Made by a program: the position numbers and the translations under genes
Part shown: piece after piece, positions 48,350-56,262 of the stretch
How the letters are laid out: each line of letters begins with the position of its first letter
How positions within the stretch are numbered: the first letter of the stretch is position 1
The notes under the pieces: model-generated
Seen by the model: only the letters and a program-made list of their open reading frames with translations
Database searches by the model: none
What the model was told of the DNA's origin: nothing
Assembly (NCBI GenBank): GCA_964596015.1
Contig: CAZQSB010000008.1
Location: 24,102 to 88,101, forward strand
DNA length: 64,000 nucleotides
Direction of reading: 5' to 3'
Source of the DNA: WJMD01 sp964596015
Lineage (GTDB): Bacteria; Joyebacterota; Joyebacteria; Joyebacterales; Joyebacteraceae

Positions 48350-49366
48350 ATGCAGGAGTCTCACATCACAAGAGTCGTGACCGACCGCGAACTGCCGGGC
48401 GCTCCGCTCGAGGGGAGGCGCGTCGGCGTCATCGGGTTCGGCAGCCAGGGCGAGGCCCAGGCGCTGAACCTGCGGGACTCGGGCGTCGATGTGTCGGTCG
48501 GGCTCAGGGACGGGAGTCCGTCCGCCGCGCGCGCCCGGGGCGCGGGACTCGACGTCGTTCCGATCGAGGAGGCCTCCCGAGCCGATGTGGTCGCTCTGCT
48601 CGTGCCCGACGAGGCGGCGACCGCCGTGTTCGAGCGACGGGTGGCGCCCGTGCTCCAGATGGGGCGGACGCTCCTGTTCGCGCACGGGTTCGCGCTGACG
48701 TTCGGCGGGCTCGAGCCGCCCTCCGGGATCGACGTGGTTCTGGTGGCGCCGATGGGCCCCGGACGGATACTCCGGGAACGTTATGCCGAGGGACGCGGGC
48801 TCCCCGCGGCGTTCGCCGTGCACGCGGACGCGACCGGCCGGGCGCGCGAGACCGCGCTACGCTACGGCCAGGCGATAGGCTGCGCCCGCGTCGGCCTGTT
48901 CGAAACGACCGTGAGGGAAGAGACAGAGGTCGACCTCTTCGCCGAGCAGGCTGTCCTGGTCGGAGGCGTGACGCGCCTCATCGAGGCGGCCTTCGACACG
49001 CTCGTCGAGGCCGGGTACGATCCGGCGGTCGCGTACATGGAGTGCCTCTATGAGCTCGAGCTGACGGCCGGGCTGATACAGCGCTTCGGCATGTCCGGCA
49101 TGAGGAGACGGATCAGCAAAACGGCCCTCTTCGGCGACCTCACGAGGGGGGACCGCATCATAGGAGACGAGACCCGCTCGCGGATGCGTGAGGTGCTGGC
49201 CGAGATCCGCGACGGCAGGTTCGCCTCCGAACTGGAGGCCGGGGGCTCCGCCGAGCTGACGTCGGCCTTCGAGAGGACGAGGCGGCGGCTTCTGTCCCGG
49301 GTGGAAGACGACATCGCGCCGGTGGCGCATCCGGAGCGAGACGGCGAGACGGGGGAGCAGACATGA
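48350..49366 (+). CDS. Ketol-acid reductoisomerase-like protein (divergent class I)
   Basis: 338 residues. It follows class I KARI along its whole length: NADP loop GVIGFGSQGEAQALNLRDSGVDV (in parts), AHGF with the catalytic His, ETTVREETEVDLFAEQ with the metal Asp and Glu, MECLYELEL with the second Glu pair, and the active-site Ser in RRISKTALFGD. Two departures are clear. Met135 stands in APMGPGR where KARI enzymes read APKGPGH, and the usual SISNTAEYG reads RISKTALFG. No other branched-chain amino acid gene is adjacent. It may be an altered KARI or a paralogue with another 2-hydroxy-keto substrate. It has no obvious ribosome binding site, so a different start is possible. Confidence 0.8.
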   Translation: MQESHITRVVTDRELPGAPLEGRRVGVIGFGSQGEAQALNLRDSGVDVSVGLRDGSPSAARARGAGLDVVPIEEASRADVVALLVPDEAATAVFERRVAPVLQMGRTLLFAHGFALTFGGLEPPSGIDVVLVAPMGPGRILRERYAEGRGLPAAFAVHADATGRARETALRYGQAIGCARVGLFETTVREETEVDLFAEQAVLVGGVTRLIEAAFDTLVEAGYDPAVAYMECLYELELTAGLIQRFGMSGMRRRISKTALFGDLTRGDRIIGDETRSRMREVLAEIRDGRFASELEAGGSAELTSAFERTRRRLLSRVEDDIAPVAHPERDGETGEQT

Positions 49367-49397
49367 CGCGGCGGGCCGCGGGGCGGGGTGATTCGTC

Positions 49398-49426
49398 TTG
49401 ACACCCTTTGGGGCTTCGGCTAGAAT
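49398..49426 (+). promoter_or_regulatory. Promoter of rho
   Basis: TTGACA (49398-49403), 17 nt, TAGAAT (49421-49426): near-consensus. The transcript start near 49433 gives a leader of about 185 nt. Confidence 0.75.
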
Positions 49427-49618
49427 CTTGCATGGACATGACCCGCGGATTGCTTTCCTCGTAGCCCATCCGGAGCACACCCGACCAAAGTCCGATCCTT
49501 CACACAAGGACACCGTTTGTAGCTTCGCTTCGAACTCCACTCGAATTCAAGCGACAGCCGCCGGCCCGAACGCCGGCGAGCGCCGAACCCACTGAACTCA
49601 CTCTCCGAGGTGGAATGG

Positions 49619-51112
49619 ATGGCTGAGAAGTCAGAAGGAAGAACGACATCGAAGAGGCGGACGACCACCGGCAGGTCCACGCGCGCCTCAGGAAACGGCA
49701 ACGGCCGGGGAAGCAAGACCACGCGGACGCCGCGCTCGCGGACGACATCCCGCACGGGCTCCGAGGACGCGCCGGCTCGGCAGGCCGCCGAGGCGACGAC
49801 CGAGACCGCGGCGCCCGAAACGACGCCGAGCGCTCCTTCGTCCTCGTCGAGCGGTGAGAACCTCAACATCGGCGAACTCAAGCAGCGCACCATCAAGGAC
49901 CTGGTTCAGTACGGGACCGAGCTGGGCGTCGAGGGCGTCGGTGGACTCCGGAAGCAGGACCTCATCTTCCGGATCCTCGAGGCGCAGACCCTCAGGAACG
50001 GGCTCATATTCAGCGAGGGCGTCCTCGAGATCCTGCCCGACGGCTACGGATTCCTCAGATCGCCGGACTACAACTACCTGCCGGGGCCTGACGACATCTA
50101 CGTCTCGCCGTCCCAGATCAAACGGTTCGATCTCCGGAAGGGAGACATCGTCTCCGGACAGGTCCGGCCGCCCAAGGAGAACGAGCGGTACTTCGCGCTC
50201 CTCAGGGTCGAGGCGGTCAACTACGAGAACCCCGAGCAGGCGAAGCAGAAGATCCTCTTCGAGAACCTGACTCCTCTCCATCCGCAGGAGCGGCTGGACC
50301 TCGAGGTCGATCCGGACGACATGACGACCAGGGTCATCGATCTCCTGTCGCCGATCGGCAAGGGCCAGCGAGGCCTCATCGTCTCCCCTCCCAGGGCGGG
50401 CAAGACGGTCATTCTGCAGAAGATCGCCAACAGCATCACGACGAACCACCCCGAGGTAGTCCTCATCGTCCTGCTCATCGACGAGCGGCCGGAGGAGGTC
50501 ACCGACATGGACAGGTCGGTGAAGGGCGAGGTCGTGAGCTCGACCTTCGACGAGCCGCCGGAGCGGCACGTGCAGGTGGCCGATATGGTCATCGAGAAGG
50601 CGAAGCGCCTCGTCGAGCACGGGAAGGACGTCGTCATCCTCCTCGACTCGATCACGCGCCTTGCGCGCGCGCACAACACGGTCGTGCCGCACTCAGGCAA
50701 GATCCTGACGGGCGGCGTCGACTCGAATGCCCTCCAGCGCCCGAAGCGGTTCTTCGGCGCGGCGCGGAACACCGAGGACTCCGGGAGCCTGACCATCGTC
50801 GCGACGGCCCTCATCGACACCGGGTCGCGCATGGACGAGGTCATCTTCGAGGAGTTCAAGGGCACGGGCAACATGGAGCTCGTGCTCGACAGGAGGCTCA
50901 CGGACCGCAGGATCTTCCCCTCGATCGACATCCTGAAGTCGGGGACGAGGAAGGAAGAGCTGCTGCTCCCGCAGGAGACCATCAACCGTCTCTGGATCCT
51001 CCGGAAGTTCCTGAGCGAGCAGACCCCCGTCGGGGCCATGGAGTTTCTGCTCGACAAGCTCAGGCAGTCGAAGACGAACAAGGACTTCATGAATTCGATG
51101 AGCGCCCTCTAG
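49619..51112 (+). CDS. rho: Transcription termination factor Rho
   Basis: 497 residues; the ATG at 49619 is chosen (GAGGTGGA at 49607-49614) over an in-frame GTG three codons upstream. An N-terminal extension of about 80 residues is basic and Ser/Thr/Arg-rich, then acidic. It is followed by the Rho N-terminal helical domain (NIGELKQRTIKDLVQYGTELGVEG in parts), the RNA-binding OB fold (ILPDGYGFLRSPDYNYLPGPDDIYVS in parts), and the hexameric ATPase with Walker A SPPRAGKT, Walker B VVILLDSITRLARAHN and GGVDSNALQRPKRFFGAARN (R-loop). The long leader is in keeping with rho autoregulation. Note R in PPRAGKT where enteric Rho has K. Confidence 0.97.
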   Translation: MAEKSEGRTTSKRRTTTGRSTRASGNGNGRGSKTTRTPRSRTTSRTGSEDAPARQAAEATTETAAPETTPSAPSSSSSGENLNIGELKQRTIKDLVQYGTELGVEGVGGLRKQDLIFRILEAQTLRNGLIFSEGVLEILPDGYGFLRSPDYNYLPGPDDIYVSPSQIKRFDLRKGDIVSGQVRPPKENERYFALLRVEAVNYENPEQAKQKILFENLTPLHPQERLDLEVDPDDMTTRVIDLLSPIGKGQRGLIVSPPRAGKTVILQKIANSITTNHPEVVLIVLLIDERPEEVTDMDRSVKGEVVSSTFDEPPERHVQVADMVIEKAKRLVEHGKDVVILLDSITRLARAHNTVVPHSGKILTGGVDSNALQRPKRFFGAARNTEDSGSLTIVATALIDTGSRMDEVIFEEFKGTGNMELVLDRRLTDRRIFPSIDILKSGTRKEELLLPQETINRLWILRKFLSEQTPVGAMEFLLDKLRQSKTNKDFMNSMSAL

Positions 51113-51128
51113 ACGGGCGCCTTGGTGA

Positions 51129-51161
51129 CGTCCGCGCCCGGTCGGCAGCCGGGCGCGGACG
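51129..51161 (+). terminator. Strong hairpin after rho
   Basis: A 13-bp perfect stem (51129-51141 with 51149-51161, arms beginning CGTCCGCGCCCGG), 7-nt loop. No T-tract. Confidence 0.6.
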
Positions 51162-51306
51162 CTTCAGATTCGGCCGGGAGCGGCGTTCCTGTTCCATGAG
51201 GGACGCACTTGCCGCGTTCTCCGGGGCCGGGTCGCTCATGCGGGTGAACGTGTCCGGCGCGCCTCAATGAGGGCGCCGGTCGGCAAGCTCACGAGGAGAA
51301 CGGCAG

Positions 51307-51708
51307 ATGAAGAAGGACATCCATCCCGAGTACCAGGTCACCACGGTGAAGTGCGTCTGCGGCAACGAGTTCCAGACGCGTTCGACGGCGAAGGAGATCA
51401 GCGTCGAGATCTGTTCCGCCTGTCATCCGTTCTTCACCGGCCAGCAGAAGCTGATCGACAGCGCCGGTCGCGTCGACCGCTTCCTCAAGAAGTACGGCAA
51501 GGACTACGCCTCGAGCCCGGAGGCCCCGAAGGAGGAGCCGAAGGCCGAGGCCGCGCCGCCCGAGACCAAGGCCGCGCCGCCCGAGACCAAGGCCGTGAAG
51601 GCCGAGAAGAAGAAGCCGGCGGCGGCGTCCGAGGAGGCGAAGGCCGAGGAGGCCCCCGAGTCCGAGGAAGCCGAGGAGTCCGAGGCGACGGCCGACGACG
51701 CCAAGTAG
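51307..51708 (+). CDS. rpmE: Ribosomal protein bL31 with long C-terminal extension
   Basis: 133 residues. The first 67 are a standard zinc-type L31 (MKKDIHPEYQ, then Cys16, Cys18, Cys36 and Cys39; FFTGQQKLIDSAGRVDRFLKKYG). A tail of about 66 residues of Ala, Glu, Pro and Lys follows, much longer than in most L31 proteins, containing a perfect 21-bp tandem repeat. The tail is likely disordered. It begins the rpmE, thyX, DUF1385, prfA, prmC, murA series. Confidence 0.94.
   Translation: MKKDIHPEYQVTTVKCVCGNEFQTRSTAKEISVEICSACHPFFTGQQKLIDSAGRVDRFLKKYGKDYASSPEAPKEEPKAEAAPPETKAAPPETKAVKAEKKKPAAASEEAKAEEAPESEEAEESEATADDAK
51550..51591 (+). repeat. 21-bp tandem repeat in rpmE tail
   Basis: 51550-51570 and 51571-51591 are identical (two copies of the seven-residue unit AAPPETK). 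Confidence 0.95.
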
Positions 51709-51718
51709 CGGGGCTGCC

Positions 51719-53143
51719 ATGGCGAGGACCGGCGACCCGCTCCGGATCTACACGCTCGACGACCTCCCTCCGGAGGTCGTCGCCGTGACGTTCGCCCGAA
51801 CGTCGCGCTCTCCCGAGTCGTTCGATGAGATCGCGCGCGACCTGACCGAGGAGTCGTCGTCCCGGTTCCACGAGAAGTGGGTCGTGGGCTACGGTCATTC
51901 CTCGGTCGCGGAGCACGCCGTGCTCTCGGTCGCGGTGGAGAACATCTCCATCCTCGGAGCGAAGGTCGTCGAGGACAACCGCCTCTCGTCGTTCACCGAG
52001 AAGTCCACCCGCTATCAGGTGATGTCCCCCGAGAACCACTACACGCCCTCTGTCTTCGCCGACGGCGAAGCGGGAGAGGTGTACAGACGCGGCGTCGCCG
52101 ACCTTTACACGACGTACGAGGCGCTCCTTCCGGAGGCCCTTCGCTTCGCCGAGGAGCGTTACGGAAGCGCCGCGTGCAGGGAACGCGGGCTCGCGCCGTC
52201 GGGGAAGGCCTGCGACGCGGTCCGAGGACTGCTCCCGGCGGCCGCGAAGACGAACCTGGGATGGACGGTGAACGCGCGGAGCCTCAGGCACGCCATCGTC
52301 AAGCTGGGCTCGCATCCGCTTGAGGAGATGCGCGAGCTCGCGACCGCGCTGACGAAGGTCGCGGGAGAGCGCGTCCCCACGCTGCTCCGGTACACGGAGC
52401 CCTCCCCGTATCTGTCGGGATGGGAGGCGCGGATGCGCCCGACCGCTCCGGAGCCGCCGGGCGCCGAGGTATCGGCCGACGGGCAGGCTTCGGCGGTGCG
52501 CCTCGTCGAACACGACCCCGAGGGGGAGCGAGTCGTGCTCGCGGCGCTTCTCTTCCGCGCGGGCGGCTCGTCGTACGAGTCGGTCCGCCGGGAGGTGGAC
52601 GGATGGTCCGACGAACAGGTGGCCGACGCGCTCGAGCGCGCCGTCGAGGGCGTCCGAGAGCACGAGGCGCCTGTCAGGGAGCTCGAAACGACGGACTACA
52701 CCTTCGAGATCACCTGCGACTTCGGCGCCTACCGCGACGTCCAGCGCCACCGGATGGCGACGCAGACCAGACAGCCGCTCTCATGCCTGCTGGGCTACGA
52801 GGTCCCCGACGACGCGCGCGACGCGGGCGTCGACGGGAGAATGGCCGCGGCGCTCGACCGCGCCGGCGAGACATGGCGCGCTCTCCGGGACATCGACCCG
52901 GAAGCCGCGCAGTACGCCGTCCCGCTCGCGTATCGCGTGCGGTTCCTGATGAGAATGGACCTTCGCGAGGCGTTCGTCTTCTGCAGGCTCCGCTCGCGCG
53001 TCCAGGGTCACGAGTCGTACCGCCGGATCGCGTGGGCCGTTCGCGACGGGATCGAACGTGTCCATCCCGCGCTGGGACGTCTCATCCCCGTCGACCGTGA
53101 GACGGTCGACGCGACGCTTCTCACAACGGAGGCCGACCGATGA
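51719..53143 (+). CDS. thyX: Double-length ThyX-like FAD-dependent thymidylate synthase
   Basis: 474 residues, about twice a usual ThyX (200-250). The N-terminal half has GYGHSSVAEHA, EDNRLSSFTEKSTRYQ (in place of the RHRxxSxNExSxRY motif) and WTVNARSLRHAI. The second half repeats the fold with EITCDFGAYRDVQRHRMATQTRQPLS (in parts), holding the RHR element. Thus the usual signature is split between halves: STRY in the first and RHR in the second. ThyX makes dTMP from dUMP using methylene-THF and FAD. This long variant is probably a fused duplicate. The gene starts 10 nt after rpmE and overlaps the next by 4 nt. Confidence 0.85.
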   Translation: MARTGDPLRIYTLDDLPPEVVAVTFARTSRSPESFDEIARDLTEESSSRFHEKWVVGYGHSSVAEHAVLSVAVENISILGAKVVEDNRLSSFTEKSTRYQVMSPENHYTPSVFADGEAGEVYRRGVADLYTTYEALLPEALRFAEERYGSAACRERGLAPSGKACDAVRGLLPAAAKTNLGWTVNARSLRHAIVKLGSHPLEEMRELATALTKVAGERVPTLLRYTEPSPYLSGWEARMRPTAPEPPGAEVSADGQASAVRLVEHDPEGERVVLAALLFRAGGSSYESVRREVDGWSDEQVADALERAVEGVREHEAPVRELETTDYTFEITCDFGAYRDVQRHRMATQTRQPLSCLLGYEVPDDARDAGVDGRMAAALDRAGETWRALRDIDPEAAQYAVPLAYRVRFLMRMDLREAFVFCRLRSRVQGHESYRRIAWAVRDGIERVHPALGRLIPVDRETVDATLLTTEADR

Positions 53144-54318
53144 CGAGGCCAGGCGACGCGAGGCCGCGGAGGAAGCCGCCTCAGGACAGTTCATCCGGAC
53201 CGCCGCGCGCCGAGGAGTCGTACGATTCCCCGATCAGCGGCTTCGGAGAGCAGCCGCAGACCGGCGGCAAGGTCCACTACGGCGGGCAGGCCGTCATCGA
53301 GGGCGTCATGATGCGCGGACCGACGAAGGTCGCGACCGCGGTCAGACTCCCCTCCGGCAGGGTCGTGGTCCACGCGGAGCCGTTCGTCTCGCATTCCAGG
53401 AAGAACCGGCTGCTGAGGCTGCCTGTGCTCCGCGGGGGACTGACCCTCATCGAGTCGCTGCAGCTGGGGCTCAAGTCGCTCAACTACTCCGCCGGCGTGG
53501 CCATGGAGGCCGCCGAGGAGGAGGACGTCGAGCCCCCGGAGACCGCCGAGGCCGTGGCGGCCGTCGGAGCGGTGGACGACGAGGGAGCGGGGAAGCCGGA
53601 CACATCGGAGCCGGGTGACGCGCGGGAAGAAGCTCCCGGGAAAGAGAAAGCGGAGAACGGGTCTTCCGCCGGCAGGAAGAACAGCGATTCGGGGCAGTGG
53701 AAGACGACGGCGGCGCTCACGGGAACCATGGTCTTCGCGCTCGCTCTCGGCGTGCTCTTCTTCTTCTACATCCCGCTCGTTCTCACCGACTTCATCATGG
53801 TCCGTACCGGGCTCGAGGGGAGCGTTCTCTTCAATCTCATCGACGGCGTCATCCGCGTCGTCTTCTTCCTGACCTACATCTGGAGCATCTCCCTCTGGAA
53901 GGAGATGCGCCGCGTCTTCGAGTACCACGGCGCCGAGCACAAGACCATCTTCATGGAGGAGGCGGGCGACGAGCTGACGCCCGAGAACGCGCGGAAGTAC
54001 GTGACGAAGCACCCTCGCTGCGGCACCAGCTTCCTGCTCATCGTCATGGTGGTGAGCATTCTCGTGTTCATGCTGACAGGCCGTCCGGAGACGGTCCTGC
54101 ACCGCCTGGCGCGGCTGCTGCTGATTCCGGTCATCGCCGGCATCTCGTACGAGATCATGAAGCTCTCGGCGAAGCGCGCCGGCGCGCGGTGGGCAAGGCT
54201 TCTCTCGGCTCCCGGCGTCTGGCTCCAGAACATCACGACGAAGGAACCCTCTGACGACCAGGTCGAGGTGGCCATCGCCGCTCTCGAGGCCGCCAGGGTG
54301 GAGGAATCCGATGCTTGA
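53140..54318 (+). CDS. DUF1385 (YqhQ) family membrane protein
   Basis: 392 residues. Family motifs are GGQAVIEGVMMRGP near residue 48, RGGLTLIESLQLGLKSLNYSA (in parts), and in the C-terminal half FEYHGAEHKTI and HPRCGTSFLLIV. There are about four helices (LTGTMVFALALGVLFFFYIPLVL in parts, NLIDGVIRVVFFLTYIWSIS, LIVMVVSILVFML and LLLIPVIAGISYEIM). Between residues 125 and 185 an acidic, low-complexity insert separates the two halves. YqhQ genes are commonly next to prfA and prmC, as here; function unknown. It overlaps thyX (ATGA) and prfA (8 nt). Confidence 0.92.
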   Translation: MTRPGDARPRRKPPQDSSSGPPRAEESYDSPISGFGEQPQTGGKVHYGGQAVIEGVMMRGPTKVATAVRLPSGRVVVHAEPFVSHSRKNRLLRLPVLRGGLTLIESLQLGLKSLNYSAGVAMEAAEEEDVEPPETAEAVAAVGAVDDEGAGKPDTSEPGDAREEAPGKEKAENGSSAGRKNSDSGQWKTTAALTGTMVFALALGVLFFFYIPLVLTDFIMVRTGLEGSVLFNLIDGVIRVVFFLTYIWSISLWKEMRRVFEYHGAEHKTIFMEEAGDELTPENARKYVTKHPRCGTSFLLIVMVVSILVFMLTGRPETVLHRLARLLLIPVIAGISYEIMKLSAKRAGARWARLLSAPGVWLQNITTKEPSDDQVEVAIAALEAARVEESDA

Positions 54319-55381
54319 GAAGCTCGACTCGCTCAAGGCCCGCTACGAGGAGCTCAACTCGTTCCTCTCAGACCCGGCCGTCCTCAAGGACCACAATCTC
54401 CTGAAGAAGTACTCCAAGGAGCGCGCCGGGCTCGAGGAGATCGTCACGACCTACGACGAGTACAGCGAGGTCCGAGGCGACATCGCGGCCGCGAGGGAGA
54501 TGATCGAAGGGTCCGAGGACAGGGAGACGAGGGAGTTCGCGAAGGCCGAGCTCGAGGAGCTGGAGGAGCGCGAGGAGGCTCTCGAGGAGAAGCTCAGGCG
54601 GCTGCTCGTCCCGAAGGACCCGAACGACGAGAAGAACACCATCGTCGAGATCCGCGCCGGCACCGGCGGCGAGGAGGCGGCGCTCTTCGCGGGCGACCTC
54701 TTCCGGATGTACGACCGCTTCGCCGAGCGACAGGGTTGGAAGGTCGATGTCATGAACTCGAACCCCACCGGCACGGGCGGGTTCAAGGAGATCATCTTCA
54801 TGGTCATCGGCGATCACGTCTACAGCCGCATGAAGTACGAAAGCGGCGTCCATCGCGTGCAGCGCGTTCCCGTCACCGAGTCGCAGGGGAGGATCCATAC
54901 GTCGGCGGCGACGGTCGCGGTGCTTCCCGAGGCCGACGAGGTCGACATCGAGATCAACCCGAGCGACCTCGAGATCGACGTCTTCCGCTCGTCCGGCCCC
55001 GGCGGCCAGAGCGTGAACACGACCGACTCGGCCGTCCGCATCACGCACAGGCCCACCGGCGTGGTGGTGACGTGTCAGGACGAGAAGTCGCAGCATAAGA
55101 ACAAGGCGAAAGCGCTGAAGGTCCTCCGCGCCCGGCTCCTTGAGCAGGCGCAGGCGGAACAGGCCGCCGAGATGGCCGAGCAGCGCAAGTCGCAGGTCTC
55201 GACCGGCGACCGGAGCGCGAAGATCAGGACCTACAACTTCCCCCAGAGCCGCGTGACGGACCACCGCATCGGTTTCACGACGCACGGCATCGACCAGGTC
55301 ATGGACGGCCAGCTCGACGAGCTCATCGACGCCCTCACGACCCACTTCCAGACGGAAGAGATGGCCGGCACCTCCGCATGA
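54311..55381 (+). CDS. prfA: Peptide chain release factor 1
   Basis: 356 residues. The peptidyl-tRNA hydrolysis motif GGQ is in SGPGGQSVNTTDS. The stop-codon recognition tripeptide is PVT, in PVTESQGRIHTS (PxT class, so RF1, reading UAA and UAG). The C-terminal part (SQVSTGDRSAKIRTYNFPQSRVTDHRIGF in parts) is typical. prmC, whose product methylates the GGQ glutamine, overlaps it by 4 nt. Confidence 0.97.
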   Translation: MLEKLDSLKARYEELNSFLSDPAVLKDHNLLKKYSKERAGLEEIVTTYDEYSEVRGDIAAAREMIEGSEDRETREFAKAELEELEEREEALEEKLRRLLVPKDPNDEKNTIVEIRAGTGGEEAALFAGDLFRMYDRFAERQGWKVDVMNSNPTGTGGFKEIIFMVIGDHVYSRMKYESGVHRVQRVPVTESQGRIHTSAATVAVLPEADEVDIEINPSDLEIDVFRSSGPGGQSVNTTDSAVRITHRPTGVVVTCQDEKSQHKNKAKALKVLRARLLEQAQAEQAAEMAEQRKSQVSTGDRSAKIRTYNFPQSRVTDHRIGFTTHGIDQVMDGQLDELIDALTTHFQTEEMAGTSA

Positions 55382-56244
55382 GCGACTGGACCACGAGACG
55401 ACTGATCGAGTGGGGCAGGGACTACGTCTCGAGCCTCGGCTTCGAGAACCCCCGCCTCGAGATCGAGCTCCTGCTGGCCGACACGCTCGGCGTGTCCCGT
55501 CTCGAACTGTATCTCGACTTCGAGCGTCCGTTGAGCGAGGACGACCTTCAGGCGTTCAAGCGCCGTCTCCTGCGCCGGAAGTCCCGGGAGCCCGTCCAGT
55601 ACATCACGGGCGCGGCGGCCTTCATGCTCTCGGAGTTCGAGGTGACGCCCGACGTGCTCATCCCGAGGCCGGAGACCGAGGCCCTGACAGAGGTCGCCAT
55701 CGAGCTGCTGAAAGCGATGTCACAGGACGCGCCAGTCGTCGCCGATGTCGGCACCGGCTCGGGCGTCATCGCCGTGACGTTGGCGCAGAAGACGACCGGA
55801 GCCGAGGTCTACGCGACCGACAGCTCGTCGGCGGCCCTCGAAGTGGCGCGGCGGAACGCCGGAAGACTGGACGTGGCCGACCGCGTGGAGTTCCTCGAGG
55901 GGTCGCTCCTCGGGCCGCTCGAGGAGGCGGGGCTTCGCGGGCGGCTGGACCTTCTGGTCTCGAACCCGCCGTACATTCCCAGCGCCGAGCTCGAGAACCT
56001 CGAGCCCGAGGTGCGGTCGTTCGAGCCGCTCTGCGCGCTCGACGGCGGGGAGGACGGGCTTGACTGCCTGCGCGCGCTGGCTCAGGATGGACCGGCGTTC
56101 CTCGCGCCCGGCGGCGCGCTGCTTCTGGAGGTCGGGCTCGGACAGGCCCGGATGATCGCCGAGCTTCTGAGTGAGCGCCTCGGCGAGGTGGAGATACGGA
56201 AGGACTACGCGGGCCGGGAACGGATCGTGCTCGGGCGCGCGTGA
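55378..56244 (+). CDS. prmC: Release factor glutamine methyltransferase PrmC
   Basis: 288 residues. SAM-binding motif DVGTGSGVIAVTLA and the glutamine-methylation motif NPPY (VSNPPYIPSAEL) are present, with a helical N-terminal domain (WGRDYVSSLGFENPRLEIELLLADTLGV in parts). It methylates the GGQ glutamine of release factors. The overlap with prfA makes its pairing plain. Confidence 0.97.
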   Translation: MSDWTTRRLIEWGRDYVSSLGFENPRLEIELLLADTLGVSRLELYLDFERPLSEDDLQAFKRRLLRRKSREPVQYITGAAAFMLSEFEVTPDVLIPRPETEALTEVAIELLKAMSQDAPVVADVGTGSGVIAVTLAQKTTGAEVYATDSSSAALEVARRNAGRLDVADRVEFLEGSLLGPLEEAGLRGRLDLLVSNPPYIPSAELENLEPEVRSFEPLCALDGGEDGLDCLRALAQDGPAFLAPGGALLLEVGLGQARMIAELLSERLGEVEIRKDYAGRERIVLGRA

Positions 56245-56262
56245 CGGCAGCGAGAGGACATC

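Noticed and set aside
49432..49464. Ten-codon leader peptide before rho
   Set aside because: Its ATG would coincide with the expected transcript start, with no ribosome binding site and no run of regulatory codons.
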